The notes beneath the pieces are model-generated. The model did no database searches. It was given only the letters and a program-made list of their open reading frames with translations, and was not told where the DNA came from. A DNA stretch of 64,000 nt from Polytrichum commune (taxonomy: Eukaryota > Streptophyta > Polytrichopsida > Polytrichales > Polytrichaceae). Below, one piece after another: positions 25,071 through 37,018 of this stretch (within the stretch, counting starts at the first letter, position 1; each line of letters opens with the position of its first letter). The stretch lies in the NCBI GenBank assembly GCA_950295325.1, contig OX485808.1, forward strand, positions 6,762,501 to 6,826,500. The letters run 5' to 3'. A program made the translations under genes and the position numbers.

Positions 25071-25952
25071 AGACTTCATAACATTATTCACTCACGTGGG
25101 TCGATTCCATGACCCAAGAATATATCAATTATATTAAGTGGGTCTCCAAAACAAAGTAAGAATTTTTGTTTACTATTCGTACATTCAAGCTGACATTTGG
25201 AAATTTCATAAAGTTATACTCTTGACACTATTCACAACAGTCATTGTTCACCCCAACACTATCCACAAGAAACATTGTTCATCTGGACATCATTCACTAC
25301 AAATATTATTCATAATAACACTATCATTGACAATACTGACACTACTAACGATATTCTTACTACTCGTATAGGCACTATTCACTATTCGTACCGACGTCAA
25401 TTTCTCCTCATTTTCTTAGTTTCTTCCTATGAAGGTAAGATAGTGGAGGCCCATCTTAAATGCTAAATATAACATGGAACACAACTATGCAACTGAATAA
25501 TGTTATTTTGAGCTTCAATCAATTGTTTTTTCTACCCAACCAATTCATCTGAAATTACGAGACAAGTGGTTGTGGGTCAAAGCTTGGATTTGCTAATCAT
25601 CTTGCATTGATCATGTGTTTCATAATCAACGAGAAGTGGATGGAGAGAGAAAAGTATCCATCTAAGACATGTTTCTTATATAAGAAAAAGAGGCATGTTG
25701 GGTTTCTTCTCAATCATGGCCTCATTGTCTAGTGGAGAGTGCAATAAGATGACTTTGAGAATGAATGGTCGAATCACGATAGGATTTAACGGTTGGATAC
25801 AATTCCAATGGAGTACACTTTGTTGTCTCCATGGGATGGATGCAACTTTAACCAAGTGGTTACTAAAAAGCATATCCCTAAGAACCTACTGCGATCGACG
25901 AAAAGCATCGGAAATATCATCAACGTTCATGGGATAAAATTCAACATTCTAA

Positions 25953-26367
25953 GGGCCACTTCACACACGAGCTCAAAAGAAAGTGTCCAAAGGCCATCCC
26001 AAGACACTTCGGGCCCTCAACCAAATTCTATTTCAACGAATTTCTATTCACGCGAGTCCTTACATATGATAACAAAGACTAAATCAATGGTTGTGAGTAT
26101 TCGGAGTGTCATGGTCTCCCAACAATTTTGTGTTAGGCCCACCTCCAAGAGGTGGTTTTTGAAAATAGTCCAAGTGACCATGAAACATGATCCATTCGAT
26201 GCCATGTAGGAATCCATGTAGACTTTACATCCATCTTGCATTCACATACTCCGTTGGTCCGTCAAGCGTAGTGTGAAGCGAACTTGGACTGGCTCGGCCT
26301 TTTCCACCAATGAGAGTGCTTGAAATGTAATGGTTACGGGCTCTCGGTCTCGTGTGTGAAGTGGCCC
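25953..26367. mobile_element. PIF/Harbinger-like MITE, copy 2
   Basis: A 415-bp element with terminal inverted repeats GGGCCACTTCACACACGAG...CTCGTGTGTGAAGTGGCCC. It is flanked by a 3-bp TAA duplication (25950-25952 and 26368-26370). It is homologous to 11470-11967. Its termini are the better preserved of the two copies. ORFs reading across it (25793-26209, 26044-26241) are chance frames. Confidence 0.92.
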
Positions 26368-26449
26368 TAAGTTTCATAGTGGTGTAAACTTGTAAATGCT
26401 AAGTTGCACACATTTATTCTAGTGAAATAATGAACCTATAACAAATAGC

Positions 26450-28402
26450 GAACCCAAAGACATTTATTCCCTTGGTACAACGCTAACATTTGCGCACATA
26501 ATACCGGACTACTAACTCAATACTATACCAAAAGACAACACAAACACTTCTCGAACTTAATAAACACCCACTTTGCCACATAACAACAATGAGACATGAG
26601 ATATGTTACCCCCGTAACAATTATCCCATTGGCACATATTTCTATCAATGAATGCAACCCCGAAAGCGATATAGAAACCACCACCAATACTATCCAAACA
26701 CACTTTGATGTTGCCCACATATATGAAGATAATGGACGGCACCTCACCACCATCCCCAAAACTAGACTACATTGGTTATGGAAACAATACCAACTCGCAA
26801 GAAACACCCCACACGGACTAGAACCACCCACACAACCATTTGAAACTGAAATAGTATGGTTATACCAAAGATACAAATACCGTATTCCTAAAAATGACCC
26901 TCTAAAACTAGACCAATACACAATAACAACTCCAATATTAAACTTTCTCACTACATCATTCAATATCAACCATTCATACTTTTCATCTCCAGTCACATGC
27001 CCTACACAATTCAATCAATTTTACTCTCCATTCTTACGAGATAAAATATTTGGATCCTTAGGGGAAAGCCTTTGACCGTAAATGGAAAGGAATAGGCTAT
27101 GCCCACCCCAATAATGCAACAGACTTACAACATGCTATACATTGGGCCCGTCTTGCCGCCAAAAAAACCCAAGCACCATCACAATACTCATCTCACCTGA
27201 TACAAACTGGTACCAAAACTTCAACCCACACTCCGGCCCATTCCCAAACACACATATTATCGCCCACTTTGTTGCAGATACTATCACATATGAAGAACCT
27301 ACTATACCACCATAACTTAACATACCTAGGAAAGAACTTTCTACACTACAAATACTCTGCATACACCACCAAAATTACTACATAGGAACCTATGAACAAC
27401 TAAATCAACTCACCCATATTGTAAATAATCTCTCAATACCACAACTATATACACAAATTGCCACACATACCCCCCCCCCCCGAATACCCCTGTCAATCCT
27501 AACAAAAAGTGACCAGTCCAAACTAACTTATCCCAATATCCCCACACTCAATGAAATATCTATGCCTCAACTACCGGACTACCAAACTAACTTACCATTC
27601 AAATTTCATCCACAATTCAGTTATTACACTGACGGTTCGTTTAAAAAACCTAAACTAATTTCCCCCAGAGTATGGAGAAAAGAAACAGCAGGATATGGCA
27701 TTTATAGCCCTAAAGGGCTTAGCATAGCCAAAAGACTACATGGCCACCAGAATATCCTACGGGCAGAAATGATTGCCATCCATAAAACACTACGAATTAT
27801 CAATACCCAATATCCAAATGAACCCGCATACATATTCACCGATAGCCTAAATGTACTATATCTACTAAACACACAAATTAAATATCCCACAGTACACAAT
27901 AGTCACCCCAACCAAGTCACACTTGCCTCCATGATACAATTGCTCCAAAACCACTTCCAACCAATCACATTATACAAAGTTAGAGCACATGTCAACATAG
28001 ACGGCAACGAACAAGCAGATAAATTAGCCAAAGAAGGACTGGACCTTACCCATAGAAGTGCCACACACCCATACGAACACCCCCATGCCACACCTTACTA
28101 CTACCAAAAAGACGAATGGCCCTCCATGATAGACACGCCAGACAAAGGCTCCGTTAGATTTCTAGAAAAAACAAATTAAAAAATATGATAGAATAAACAA
28201 TTTAGAAACTATGGCCATACAAACCCCCAATATCTGTAAATGGACAGGTAATGAAGACATTGACAAAGAACTTTCCAATGAATTTTGGAATAACCCTACT
28301 ATAACGGACAAGCAAAAATCATGCCTTATCAAATTTCGCACCGGGACCTACATTGGCCAAGCCAAAAAACAAACCTTCTTTGGTAGACAAAGATTCCCCA
28401 TC
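26450..28402 (+). pseudogene. LINE copy 2, left segment with RNase H domain
   Basis: The 3' half of a second LINE of the same family as 15962-20060. The start is uncertain because no RT is present, so it is 5'-truncated somewhere near 26450. The ORF at 26596-27075 matches the region between RT and RNase H of copy 1 (for example TRLHWLWKQYQ against TRIQWPWERF). The ORF at 27562-28179 (205 codons) is an RNase H domain with all catalytic residues visible: YYTDGSF (Asp24), RAEMIAI (Glu69), FTDSLNVLYLLN (Asp94), VRAH (His143) and GNEQADKLA (Asp153). A stop separates it from the ORF at 28211, which runs to the inserted LTR at FGRQRFPI. A poly-C run of about 13 lies at 27471-27483. Confidence 0.85.
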
Positions 28403-28749
28403 TATGAGCCCAAAATGGTTGCTCATATTTGTTTTATGCTTAGAATTCACTTGAAGTTGCATTTGACATCGTTATTGAAACAACAAAAAGTATTAAAAAG
28501 AGTGAGGCTTGGTGTGGAATTATGTTTTAGGCCTTAGGCTTAAGCGGGATGGTTAATTAGAGGATTAGCGGCATTAGGGGGTTGGTTGAATTAAGTTGAG
28601 AGTGTGTGTGTTAAGAAAGGGGAAGGGCCTTGGGGTTTAATTGTTTGAATTGAGGCCTTCCCGCGTTGGTTTAGGAGTTGAGGGTTTAGTGGATAGGCTT
28701 GAGTTATTTTTAGTTAGAAAGGGGTTAAGGGGTGTGTGGTTTTGGAGTG

Positions 28750-28781
<32 letters not shown>

Positions 28782-30747
28782 TTCTAGTTTTGGATTATAG
28801 CCAAGTGTTCACTCTAAGCTCATGAACCTTCACTTTATACACCTTGCAAATACGGCTTTGTTTGTTATAAATATAATAATAAAAAAGACGGACGTGGAAT
28901 CATGAAATTTATCTTATATACATGGAAAGCAAATGCAATTACCATGTGAAGACATTTTTCATGGGTATGGCTGAATGGAACAAAGTAACCCGGGTTAAGG
29001 AAGGGGAACACATTTTTAACCCATGGTAAACTTAGGGTTTGACAGAACTTACCACGGGTAAGATCTTCAATATAAACCCTCAAACCCTAAAGGAGGCTCT
29101 TTTTTACCATTCACACAAGAGCTTGGTGCGATAACTTAGTGCACACTTACTGGGATACTAGATACGTGTGTTAAGTAAAGGATACTAGAGCTATTTACCA
29201 AGCGGAGTATTCTACTTGTGGTGTTACACACACTGCTAAGGAACAGGTTTGAGCACTCATTTGATATTGGGCAATGAGTATTATTTGAAGTACTATTATG
29301 CATTTGATGTAAGTTTATGTGTGCAACATGGATAACAACTGGGTTTTGCTGTTATTTACCTCGTGTACGTAACTAATCCTCAATTATTTGTTGGTTGGTT
29401 GCATGGGCACAGGTGAGGCAGACCCTTCACACTCTCAATACAATGGTGTATTGTGACTATGACATATTATGCATTTCATTTGGTTAAGACTACTAGGCGC
29501 GTACCCTGGTATGTATTCCATATGTATAGTAGTTAGGTTACTTATATGTTGGAGCAAGGCATGAAGATAGGTGGTTAAATCTACCAAGGTATGGAATAGT
29601 CAGCCACAATTTGTTAATGGTACTTGTGAACAATATATGAATACTGAAACCTTGAGTATAATGCACATACTTTTGAGGCACAGTATGACATAACATAGCA
29701 CATTTATGTTGTTTACATACAATCAGGCATGGATACAAATACTATACATTATGCATTCGTAGCATTAAGGTATAGTATAGGAAGGTTGTGGTTTGAAGGA
29801 CTTAGTGGTAAGAGGGTTCCCACCCACCCACCCTTGCAAAGCAATGAGGAAGATGTTGAAGGATTAGGCCTCTGAAAGGAGGAAGTTCATGCTTTGCATA
29901 AAGCATTGAAAAGTCAGCTCTCTCTCTCCCTCTCCCTCTCTCCCTCTTGATTTTGGCAACTAGGCCGCAAGGCTGAGAATGCTGGTGTGAAGGATTCGGC
30001 AGCTACGCTGCAAGGCTGAGAATGTTGGTGTGAAGGATTTCGGCAATTGGGCCGAAGGGCTGAGAATGCTGGTTTGAAGGATTTCGGCAGCTGGGCAAGG
30101 CTGAGAATGCTGGTGTGAAGGATTTTGGCAGCTGGGCCGAAGGTTGAGAATGTTGGTTTGAAGGATTCGGCAGCTGGGCCACAAGGTTGAGAATGCTGGT
30201 TTGAAGGATTCGGCAGCTGGGCCGAAGGTTGAGAATGCTGGTTTGAAGGATTCGGCAGCTGGGCCGAAGGTTGAGAATGCTGGTTTGAAGGATTCAGCAG
30301 CTAGGCCGCAAGGTTGAGAATGCTGGTTTGAAGGATTTCGGCAGCTGCCTAAGGGATTGAGACCGAAGTGGTATAAGGGGGGGAGCTAATAGTGTTACAC
30401 TAGATTATGTTATAGTTTAGTTAATTAGGTTATTACATAATATTCATTTAGATAATTAGTTCAATAGCAAGTTACGGGACCACGAGGCATTAGATGGTGG
30501 GATTAGGGGGTGAACTCTGATGTGAGTGATTGTGGGGTCGCGATAGGGGGTGTTAGGATTGTGATAATAGAGAAGAGCGTTTGTCAACGCTTGTACTCAT
30601 GTCATGGAATAAATCGGTGTGCCAAAGTTGATGGGAGATGTACTGGATTTTTACAAAGTTGGGAAGAGGGAGTTATGTGAACATGAATGTGATCCCCATG
30701 CCCTCACCCGGACTAGGACGCATAAGGGTGGGTGGTTTGGCCTCACA
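28403..30747 (+). mobile_element. Solo LTR, LTR family 1 (copy E), inside LINE copy 2
   Basis: A 2345-bp LTR in plus orientation. It starts TATGAGCCCAAAATGG (the canonical TG has become TA) and ends GGTTTGGCCTCACA. The perfect 5-bp duplication CCATC flanks it (28398-28402 and 30748-30752). It carries a (CT)n tract at about 28751-28779, a second CT-rich tract at about 29920-29947, and a minisatellite of about 42 bp. It lacks the conserved short ORF found in copies B, C, F and G, so it belongs to another subfamily. The LINE frame is continuous across the insertion once one CCATC is discounted. Confidence 0.92.
29955..30355. repeat. LTR-internal minisatellite, about 42-bp unit
   Basis: About nine units of the type GAAGGATTCGGCAGCTGGGC followed by CGAAGGTTGAGAATGCTGGT. 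It lies about 0.4-0.8 kb from the LTR 3' end, comparable to the unrelated arrays in the other LTR copies. Three neighbouring units near 30200-30290 are nearly identical. Confidence 0.92.
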
Positions 30748-30752
30748 CCATC

Positions 30753-31794
30753 ATCACATGTCCTATCTATAATTCATACAAACCTGATACATGGCTACAT
30801 GTACTACTCACATGTAGGCAACAACATATACACTCACTACACGTCAAAAGACATAACAAAGCAGTATGGAAAATTAGAAAATTAGTAATTTCTTCCGAAA
30901 AATCCCGATGCTACACTCTCATGAACGCTGGTACCTTTAATAACAATCTCCAAGAAAACACCGTCCCTAACTGGCTATTACCCTGCACATGTGGAACCCA
31001 AAGATGCCACTGTAACTCTCGATTTAGACACAACATTCTTTGCATTAAAGGGTTACCATATCAAAATGAACCCCCCACAAATATAGACCAAACATTTACC
31101 ATACAATTCATTGAATTCACATACTGTAATGATAGATTTTCACCAGAAACACTAGAAGCTAAAGCTAACAAATACAAACCACTGATAGAAAACATTGCTG
31201 CTCTAGGCTGGAAAATTGATCCGCTCATTGTTATTACAGCAGGCGCCAGAGCCGCAACACACATTCCATCAATGAAACTACTTGAAGACAAATTTAAACT
31301 ACCTATGCCATCCATCCGAAATACCTTCAAAAACATCAATACCATTGCCATACAATACGCCATGTCCATCCTCCTCCACAAAAGAAGACTAGAAAATCAC
31401 CAACCTCTACCTCAAATACAAGACCCCCCCTAGCTGTACCAAAGTTATATATGAAAAATGTTCTCTCCACACAACAATGAGTTCATGGCCTGACGTCTAA
31501 ACTCCGCACAAAACAAACCCTATATTAATTAACCCTTACTTGTATTCTTTCTACTTGTTACTGGTTACTTGTGACTATAGTGTCTACTCTTGAAAGGGGG
31601 AAGTAGTTCTTTACTTCTATTCCTATGTCCCGTGGTCATAGGTCTAGGGGTGGAACGAACATACACTTCATGCACGTCGGTCCCCTACCGGGGATCGAAG
31701 TTTCTTCTCTTTGAAAGTAGCGGTCAATCCTCCTATTCATTGAACCAAACCACCAGTTGGTTCATGTAGCTAACTAAAATTTCCAACGGTCGAT
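30753..31794 (+). pseudogene. LINE copy 2, right segment: Zn motif and RLE-like C-terminal domain
   Basis: This continues the LINE frame after the LTR. The frame (part of the 233-codon ORF at 30732-31433) gives a CPIYNSYKPDTWLHVLLTC zinc-knuckle-like motif (the second Cys has become Tyr). A conserved KRHNKAVWKIRKL stretch follows. Next come a compact Cys cluster PCTCGTQRCHC (residues 84-94) and RFRHNILCIKG, then a hydrophobic strand ending IQFIEFT (Glu128), a Lys/Tyr-rich helix NKYKPLI, and GWKIDPLIVITAGAR. The order Cys cluster, [PD]-like strand, then E-x-T/K strand resembles the restriction-like endonuclease of R2-type LINEs, with PD replaced by HN. That assignment is inference. Coding ends at 31433. 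The rest, to the next LTR, is taken to be 3' untranslated sequence. Confidence 0.7.
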
Positions 31795-33453
31795 TGTCAG
31801 CCATAAACCCCCACCCTTAAGCGTCGTAGTCCGGGTGAGAGCCTATGGCTCACATGCATTCACCACCTCATTGACCATGGGTCCATCTTCCAGTGCTCCA
31901 CTTATGAGAGATTCAAACACACCACTTGCATTCCAAAAACCAAGGCTTTGAGCATTGAAAAATGCTTTCATCCTCGGGATTACATTTACACACCACTTAT
32001 GATCTATCTAACCCAACCCCCTAGGTTAGACTAAGCCTCTAATTACTCAATCAATCACAGCCCCCTTGCCTAAACTTCACCCTAATGGATTCGCCTTCAA
32101 CTAACTACCTATGTATCACAACCAGTCGTCTTCCCTAGCGAGCTGCCTGGAATCGTTGAAAGGTGACCCGCCTCGGTACCGTCCAACAGGGTTCAGCTGT
32201 CCTGTCATCTACCGGTTGCCCTCCGAGGTTGCAGTCACAGAGTCCCCCTCATGTCTCAAGGCCCAATGCCAGAGAGTTGGGTGCCCTCACTGCCCCCTTG
32301 TAGCAACTACACGTGTTTTGCTCACCTCATTCGGCTGCAATTGCATCTTGGAAGAAGCCCAGTCTGCTGGCCCCCTTCCTTCCTGAAATTCAATAACTCG
32401 CGGGTGGCCACCCTCTGGCCTTCCGGCTATGCGTTTTTCCTCTGCCCTGTGTGAATATGATCCTTCACCCCTCTCGAACCCTATTCAGTTAGCGGAATTC
32501 GCCACCCAGGTTGCTTCAATGTAGTATCAACCCGAATGTCATTACTGCTCAACTCCAGAGACGGAGGATCAACCATGTCCTGAACCACTGAGGCAATTCT
32601 GATCTCGCCAAGTCCCAGCCTTTTACTCTTGAGTGATCTTGCTCTCATTTTCGAGTGGATCAGTGACCAACATTGTCTCAAAGTTCGGTGGTGACATCCC
32701 TCTCCTCATGTTATGTGTGGTTTCGATGCAAGCTGTGGTTCTCACACCCAACTGAGTCGGATATTGATCTCCTGGCATACCGGCTAGGATCTCAAGCTGA
32801 AATGGCTTCCTCGCAACCAAGTTGGTTAGATCCCAACTGCCATTCCCCTCACCTGTAGACCTCAATAAATTCGGCATACCTAGGAACGTACCAAACCTTT
32901 CCATTGCCGCTAGGGCCCTTGAATTCATTCGGTGAAGCACCCGGGTGCTTACTGCCTCAACCCCGCTACCTGAGCTAAGTGGCAGTCCTAACATTCCTGG
33001 CGCAACGATTTTCCCATCCCTGGCTTCCTCGATTCGACCTGCCTTGCTCCCATAAGACGTCTCACAGGGCTCCGCCCCCCGTTTCCCAACCCCCTGTCTC
33101 TCAAGTGAATGCGGTGCAGCCGAGAACTCCCTCGGCCTCTCTTCCTGATCCGGGTTTCGAGCAACCTCATCCTAACTCGAGACAACATACCTTGTCCTTA
33201 AACAAACACTTACTTACTTCAAAACAATCAATTGATAGTTGGCCTATTGGCCCTTTCCACCTAAGTAACTAGTTACACTCTTTTTTGGTTTTATGTTTTA
33301 ATTGCACTCAACTTAATAGTTCAAATTCAACTCAACTCAACTTTTGAACATGTCCTCCTTATTGACCCCTAACTAACCTAAACCATTGTCAATACTAATG
33401 TCTTGAACCGTTAGTGCTTTAATTCGAACTGTGGGCACAACTTTGGGCTCACA
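31795..33453 (-). mobile_element. Solo LTR, LTR family 1 (copy D, diverged)
   Basis: A 1659-bp LTR that begins TGTCAGCCATAAACCCCC on the plus strand and ends ACTTTGGGCTCACA. It has the perfect 5-bp duplication TCGAT (31790-31794 and 33454-33458). The sense strand is minus. It keeps the CACCCTTAAGCGTC-GTAGTCC terminus block of the family. The interior is GC-rich, has no clear tandem array and does not encode the ACVAK peptide. ORFs of 60-123 codons in the interior (both strands) have no recognisable domain. Confidence 0.9.
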
Positions 33454-33458
33454 TCGAT

Positions 33459-34108
33459 GTTTAGAATATGTTGCATTTAAGAATCACACAAATTCTCTTG
33501 TTGAAACAATCAAGAAACCATCAAAGCTAGTGTCAAAGGGGTCAGAACGAACTACTCACGACCATATTATGGTCGCATAGGGCACTAGGGGTTAATCGGT
33601 CTCACTCTAAATGAAATTCGAAGTGAAGGAAAGACCTCTTATTACTTTTGCATTTTGAGGTTGTACTTGACCCCATTTCACATTAAGTGTGAACTTCATT
33701 GTGAGGTTTGTAAATATTGGCAAATATGAAAAGCATTGCAAAATCGTAACATGTGATTTCCAATGTGGAAGTGAGTGATATTTAACCTACCTAGATTGCA
33801 CACTTCGAATGATGATGCATCTTGGAGAGTGCAACATGTGATTGATAGGAAGGTCATCACGTGTGTTGGATTGGAATTTTTATTTTCTTTATTTTTAATA
33901 CCATCTAGGTATCTATAATAAGGATTTCATAGATTTTGATACTAGCAGGGTATGGGGAATTGAACATGTTTTTGTTTTTTATATTATTCATATCTATATA
34001 TAGTTTGTAGACCTTCATACTTGTGTATGTAAATTTGTTCTTTTTATCAATATGATTTGGAATGGTATTGACCCAAATTAAAACTCACCTATAAAATGAT
34101 TCTATCAC
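33459..34108. other. Intergenic, nothing supported
   Basis: AT-rich stretch with no ORF over 60 codons and no repeat recognised by eye. Confidence 0.35.
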
Positions 34109-35441
34109 CTTGAGATACACACAAAATTTCAATATTTGACTAGTACTATAATTTTGTTACCCACATGTACTTATGCATCCACCTATATACCAATCCATCG
34201 GTGGTTGTCATGTGATGGGTGAAAAAATGGGAGGGGTTGTGGGTGTGTGTGTGTGTTGTTCTATGGGAAGAATCAACCGATGAAAATGATCCACGTTAGC
34301 TTGCATGGACAAACGTTCAATGTACCATTTAACATTCAATGTACCTTGAGATACCCACAATGTACAAAATACTTGAGTATTTTGTTACCCACATGTACTT
34401 GAGACCTATGGCGGTAACCCAAGTTACCACTGTAACCCAGGTGTGCACGGATTACGATAGCTACCTCAAAATTGGTCCAAATCATAAGAAAAGGGGCTCA
34501 TATTGTCGGGCTCAAGCTCTATTCGCCTTCAGAATGACAACAATTTTTTAGACTTCAATTTTGAGACTCCGTTGTACTTGAAGAGGGTGAACTTTGACCA
34601 CTATGACATTGCCAGCAAACGCAAGAGCAAACACACACACAAGCCTCAAAAGACGCAATGATGAACCCTATCCCATGTCCATGTTGTTGTGACTGCACTA
34701 CTCGCAAAGTGCAAACCAAATGTTGGCCCTATTTTGGGCACCCTCCATAAAATTAATTCATTAATTTTTTTTCCACACTTTATGAATTCGGCAACCTGGG
34801 TAACTGCCATAGGTCTCACTTATGCATCCACCTTTATACCAATCCATCGGTGGTCATCATGTGATGGGTGAAAAAATGGGAGGGGTTGTGGGTGTGTGTG
34901 TGTTGTTCATGGAAAGAATCAACCAATGAAAATGATCCACGTTAGCTTGCATGGACAAGCGTTCAATGTACCATTTGACATTCAATGTACCATTTAATAT
35001 ACCTTGAGATACCCACAAAAATCAATATGTGATTAGTATTATAATTTTGGTACCCACACGTACTTATGCATCCACCTATATACCAATCCATCGGTGGTCA
35101 TCATGTGATAGGTGAAAAAATGGGAGGGGCTGTATTTGTGTGTGTGTGTGTGTTGTTCCAGGGGAAGAATCAACCGATGAAAATGATCAACGTTAGCTTG
35201 CATGGACAAGCGTTCAATGTACCATTTACCATTCAATGTACCTTGAGATACCCACAAAATATCAACATGTGATAAGTATTATAATTTTGTAACCCACATG
35301 TACTTATGCATCCACCTATATACCAATCCATCGGTGGTCGTCATGTGATGGGTGAAAAAATGGAAGGGGTTGTGGGTGTGTATGTGTGTGTGTGTGTTGT
35401 TATATGGGAAGAATCAACCAATGAAAATGATCCACGTTAGC
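34109..35441. repeat. Tandem array of about 235-bp units, left half
   Basis: The units contain TGCATCCACCTATATACCAA, a GT microsatellite, GAAAATGATCCACGTTAGC, GCATGGACAAGCGTTCAATG and CTTGAGATACCCACAAAA. Unit starts (TACCCACATGTACTTATGC) fall at about 34158, 34385 (interrupted by a MITE), 35049 and 35290. The last unit is cut at 35441 by an LTR, and the array resumes at 46726. The GT tract length differs from unit to unit. Confidence 0.9.
34401..34817. mobile_element. MITE inside an array unit, copy 1
   Basis: A 417-bp element with terminal inverted repeats GAGACCTATGGCGGTAACCC and its imperfect complement ending GCCATAGGTCTC. It is flanked by the 4-bp duplication ACTT (34397-34400 and 34818-34821). 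A second copy sits at the same place of another unit (46831-47312), and the two are almost identical to about 34745. This copy lacks about 65 bp present in the other, and the missing block is bounded by a direct CACCCTCCA repeat. The superfamily is not determined. The 70-codon ORF spanning 34339-34551 is fortuitous. Confidence 0.8.
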
Positions 35442-35566
35442 TGTGGTACTTTTGGGCCACCCCCTTTCGAGGGAGCCTAAAAGTATCACACAAGCCCTTC
35501 GGTGAAGATGGCCTGCATTTGCAGGCGTCCAAGCCGAACCCGGATGATAGGTGTGTAACGTGAGTA

Positions 35567-36050
35567 GTTAGATTTTTAAGGGAGATTAAATATGCGTTGT
35601 AGTACCTCCGGAGGTTGGGCCTTAGTTTTTTGCTAGTGTCGCTCTAAACTCCACTAACCAATTTCATATCTAGTTCTAATCTTAACCTACAACCTATTCT
35701 ACGCGCAGACGCACCAGCCTTGAAACCAAGGCAATCCTAATTTGTGAATTAGGATGGTTCTGATACACACCAACCGGGTGTGACTCATACCACCCTAGTC
35801 TCGGGGGGAGCACTAGATATGGTGTTTGAGGATCACGTGCGTTCAAGCCCCTATTACATGGGGGCTATGTATGTAAATTTTGTTGATTATCGTAGGCCTA
35901 TGTTTACCTAAATTTCTAAATTTTGTTCATTTCATGTGCCCTACTTTTCATTATAAATTTTTTGTTGGACTAATTATTTGTAGGCTATCTTCATTATAAA
36001 TACAACATCAGACCCTATTTTCTAGGGGTTTAGACATGAATTTTCCAAAA
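35567..36050. other. Left end of the 9.2-kb insertion, unassigned
   Basis: No gene. The exact left border of the insertion is uncertain. TAACGTGAGT at about 35556-35565 resembles TAATGGAGT at about 44778-44786, which could be a decayed 8-10 bp target duplication. No matching inverted ends were found at the two borders. Confidence 0.35.
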
Positions 36051-36371
36051 GCGCCGCTTCTAGCATGGATTCTGACTTAGAGGCGTTCAGTCATAATCCT
36101 ACACATGGTAGCTTCGCGCCACTGGCTTTTCAACCAAGCGCAATGACCAATTATGTGAATCAACGGTTCCTCTCGTACTAAGTTGAATTACTATTGCGGC
36201 ACCGTGCATCAGTAGGGTAAAACTAACCTGTCTCACGACAGTCTAAACCCAGCTCACGTTCCCTATTGGTGGGTGAACAATCCAACACTTGGTGAATTCT
36301 GCTTCACAATGATAGGAAGAGTCGACATCAAAGGATCAAAAATCAACGTCGCTATGAACGCTTGGCTGCCA
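36051..36371 (-). rRNA. 28S/25S rRNA fragment (pseudogene)
   Basis: The plus strand here reads as the antisense of the 3' part of large-subunit rRNA: GCGCCGCTTCTAGCATGGAT, GGCGTTCAGTCATAATCC, CTTCGCGCCACTGGCTTTTC, AATCAACGGTTCCTCTCGTA, CTAACCTGTCTCACGAC and AACGCTTGGCTGCCA. So the rRNA sense strand is minus. About 320 bp is present. Similarity stops abruptly at 36371, before the CACAAGCCAGTTATCCC block of normal 28S. Several substitutions at normally invariant sites (for example GCACCGTGCATCAG) show that it is a decayed copy, not a working gene. Confidence 0.93.
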
Positions 36372-36374
36372 TCC

Positions 36375-37015
36375 ACCCATTGCTAATCGGGATAACCAAG
36401 GGAACAAATTTTCCTACTTAGACAATTCCTCATCAAGAAAAACACTTCACATCGAGAAGACAGATGAAAACTCCAGCTGCAACAACATCTCATGTACAAA
36501 GGGTCAACTGAAAGCCTGGAATTAATTGCCGTGTGTTGAATCATGAAGTTCAAACACACAAAACTACGCCAAATATATGTAATCACTAAGATGGACCATT
36601 CTGATCCAAAATCCTTCCTCATCAACATACACATGGTTTAGGGTTATGAAATGAAAACATTCATCATGCACGAGTCCATACAAAAAAGCAGTCCAACAGG
36701 AATAGGGTTAGGATAACATTCATTGAACAGTATAGGGTTGTGTTCAAAAACACAATATTGTTCATTTACAAGGCTCACAACTGAACCTACGTGTCTACTT
36801 TGTAATATTGCTATACACTTCCATATCTATGCAAGGAAAAAAGTTTCCTAAACTCTAAGCCCTTTCATTGCTTCAACCCTGAATGCGCAAATTTTTTGGA
36901 AACCTGCATAACACCATAAATCCATTGATGTCAGTGGCATTCCAAGTTGATTATGTGCACACAAATGTTCACAAACAATCGCAAAGTTCCGAAAAATCAA
37001 GGGGTAGGGTCATTT
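36375..37015. other. Intergenic within the insertion, nothing supported
   Basis: No domain or repeat was seen. An 83-codon minus ORF at 36383-36634 has no recognisable features. Confidence 0.35.
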
Positions 37016-37018
37016 ACC

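Larger units (their letters stand above)
20066..25949. other. Long intergenic stretch, no supported gene
   Basis: Mostly AT-rich DNA. ORFs such as 21688-21870, 21791-22078 and 22448-22783 overlap one another and show no domain. Features noted: a CATA microsatellite at 20611-20650, an AT/CA palindromic microsatellite at 22904-22959, a poly-G run at about 23976-23991, fragments of an old dispersed repeat at about 23860-24060 and 24780-24870, and a degenerate CACTATTCA-type low-complexity stretch at about 25220-25395. Confidence 0.4.

Noticed and set aside
35787-35850. Possible SINE with GTTCAAGCCCC as a B box
   Set aside because: No acceptable A box was seen upstream and no tail or duplication. 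Left unassigned.
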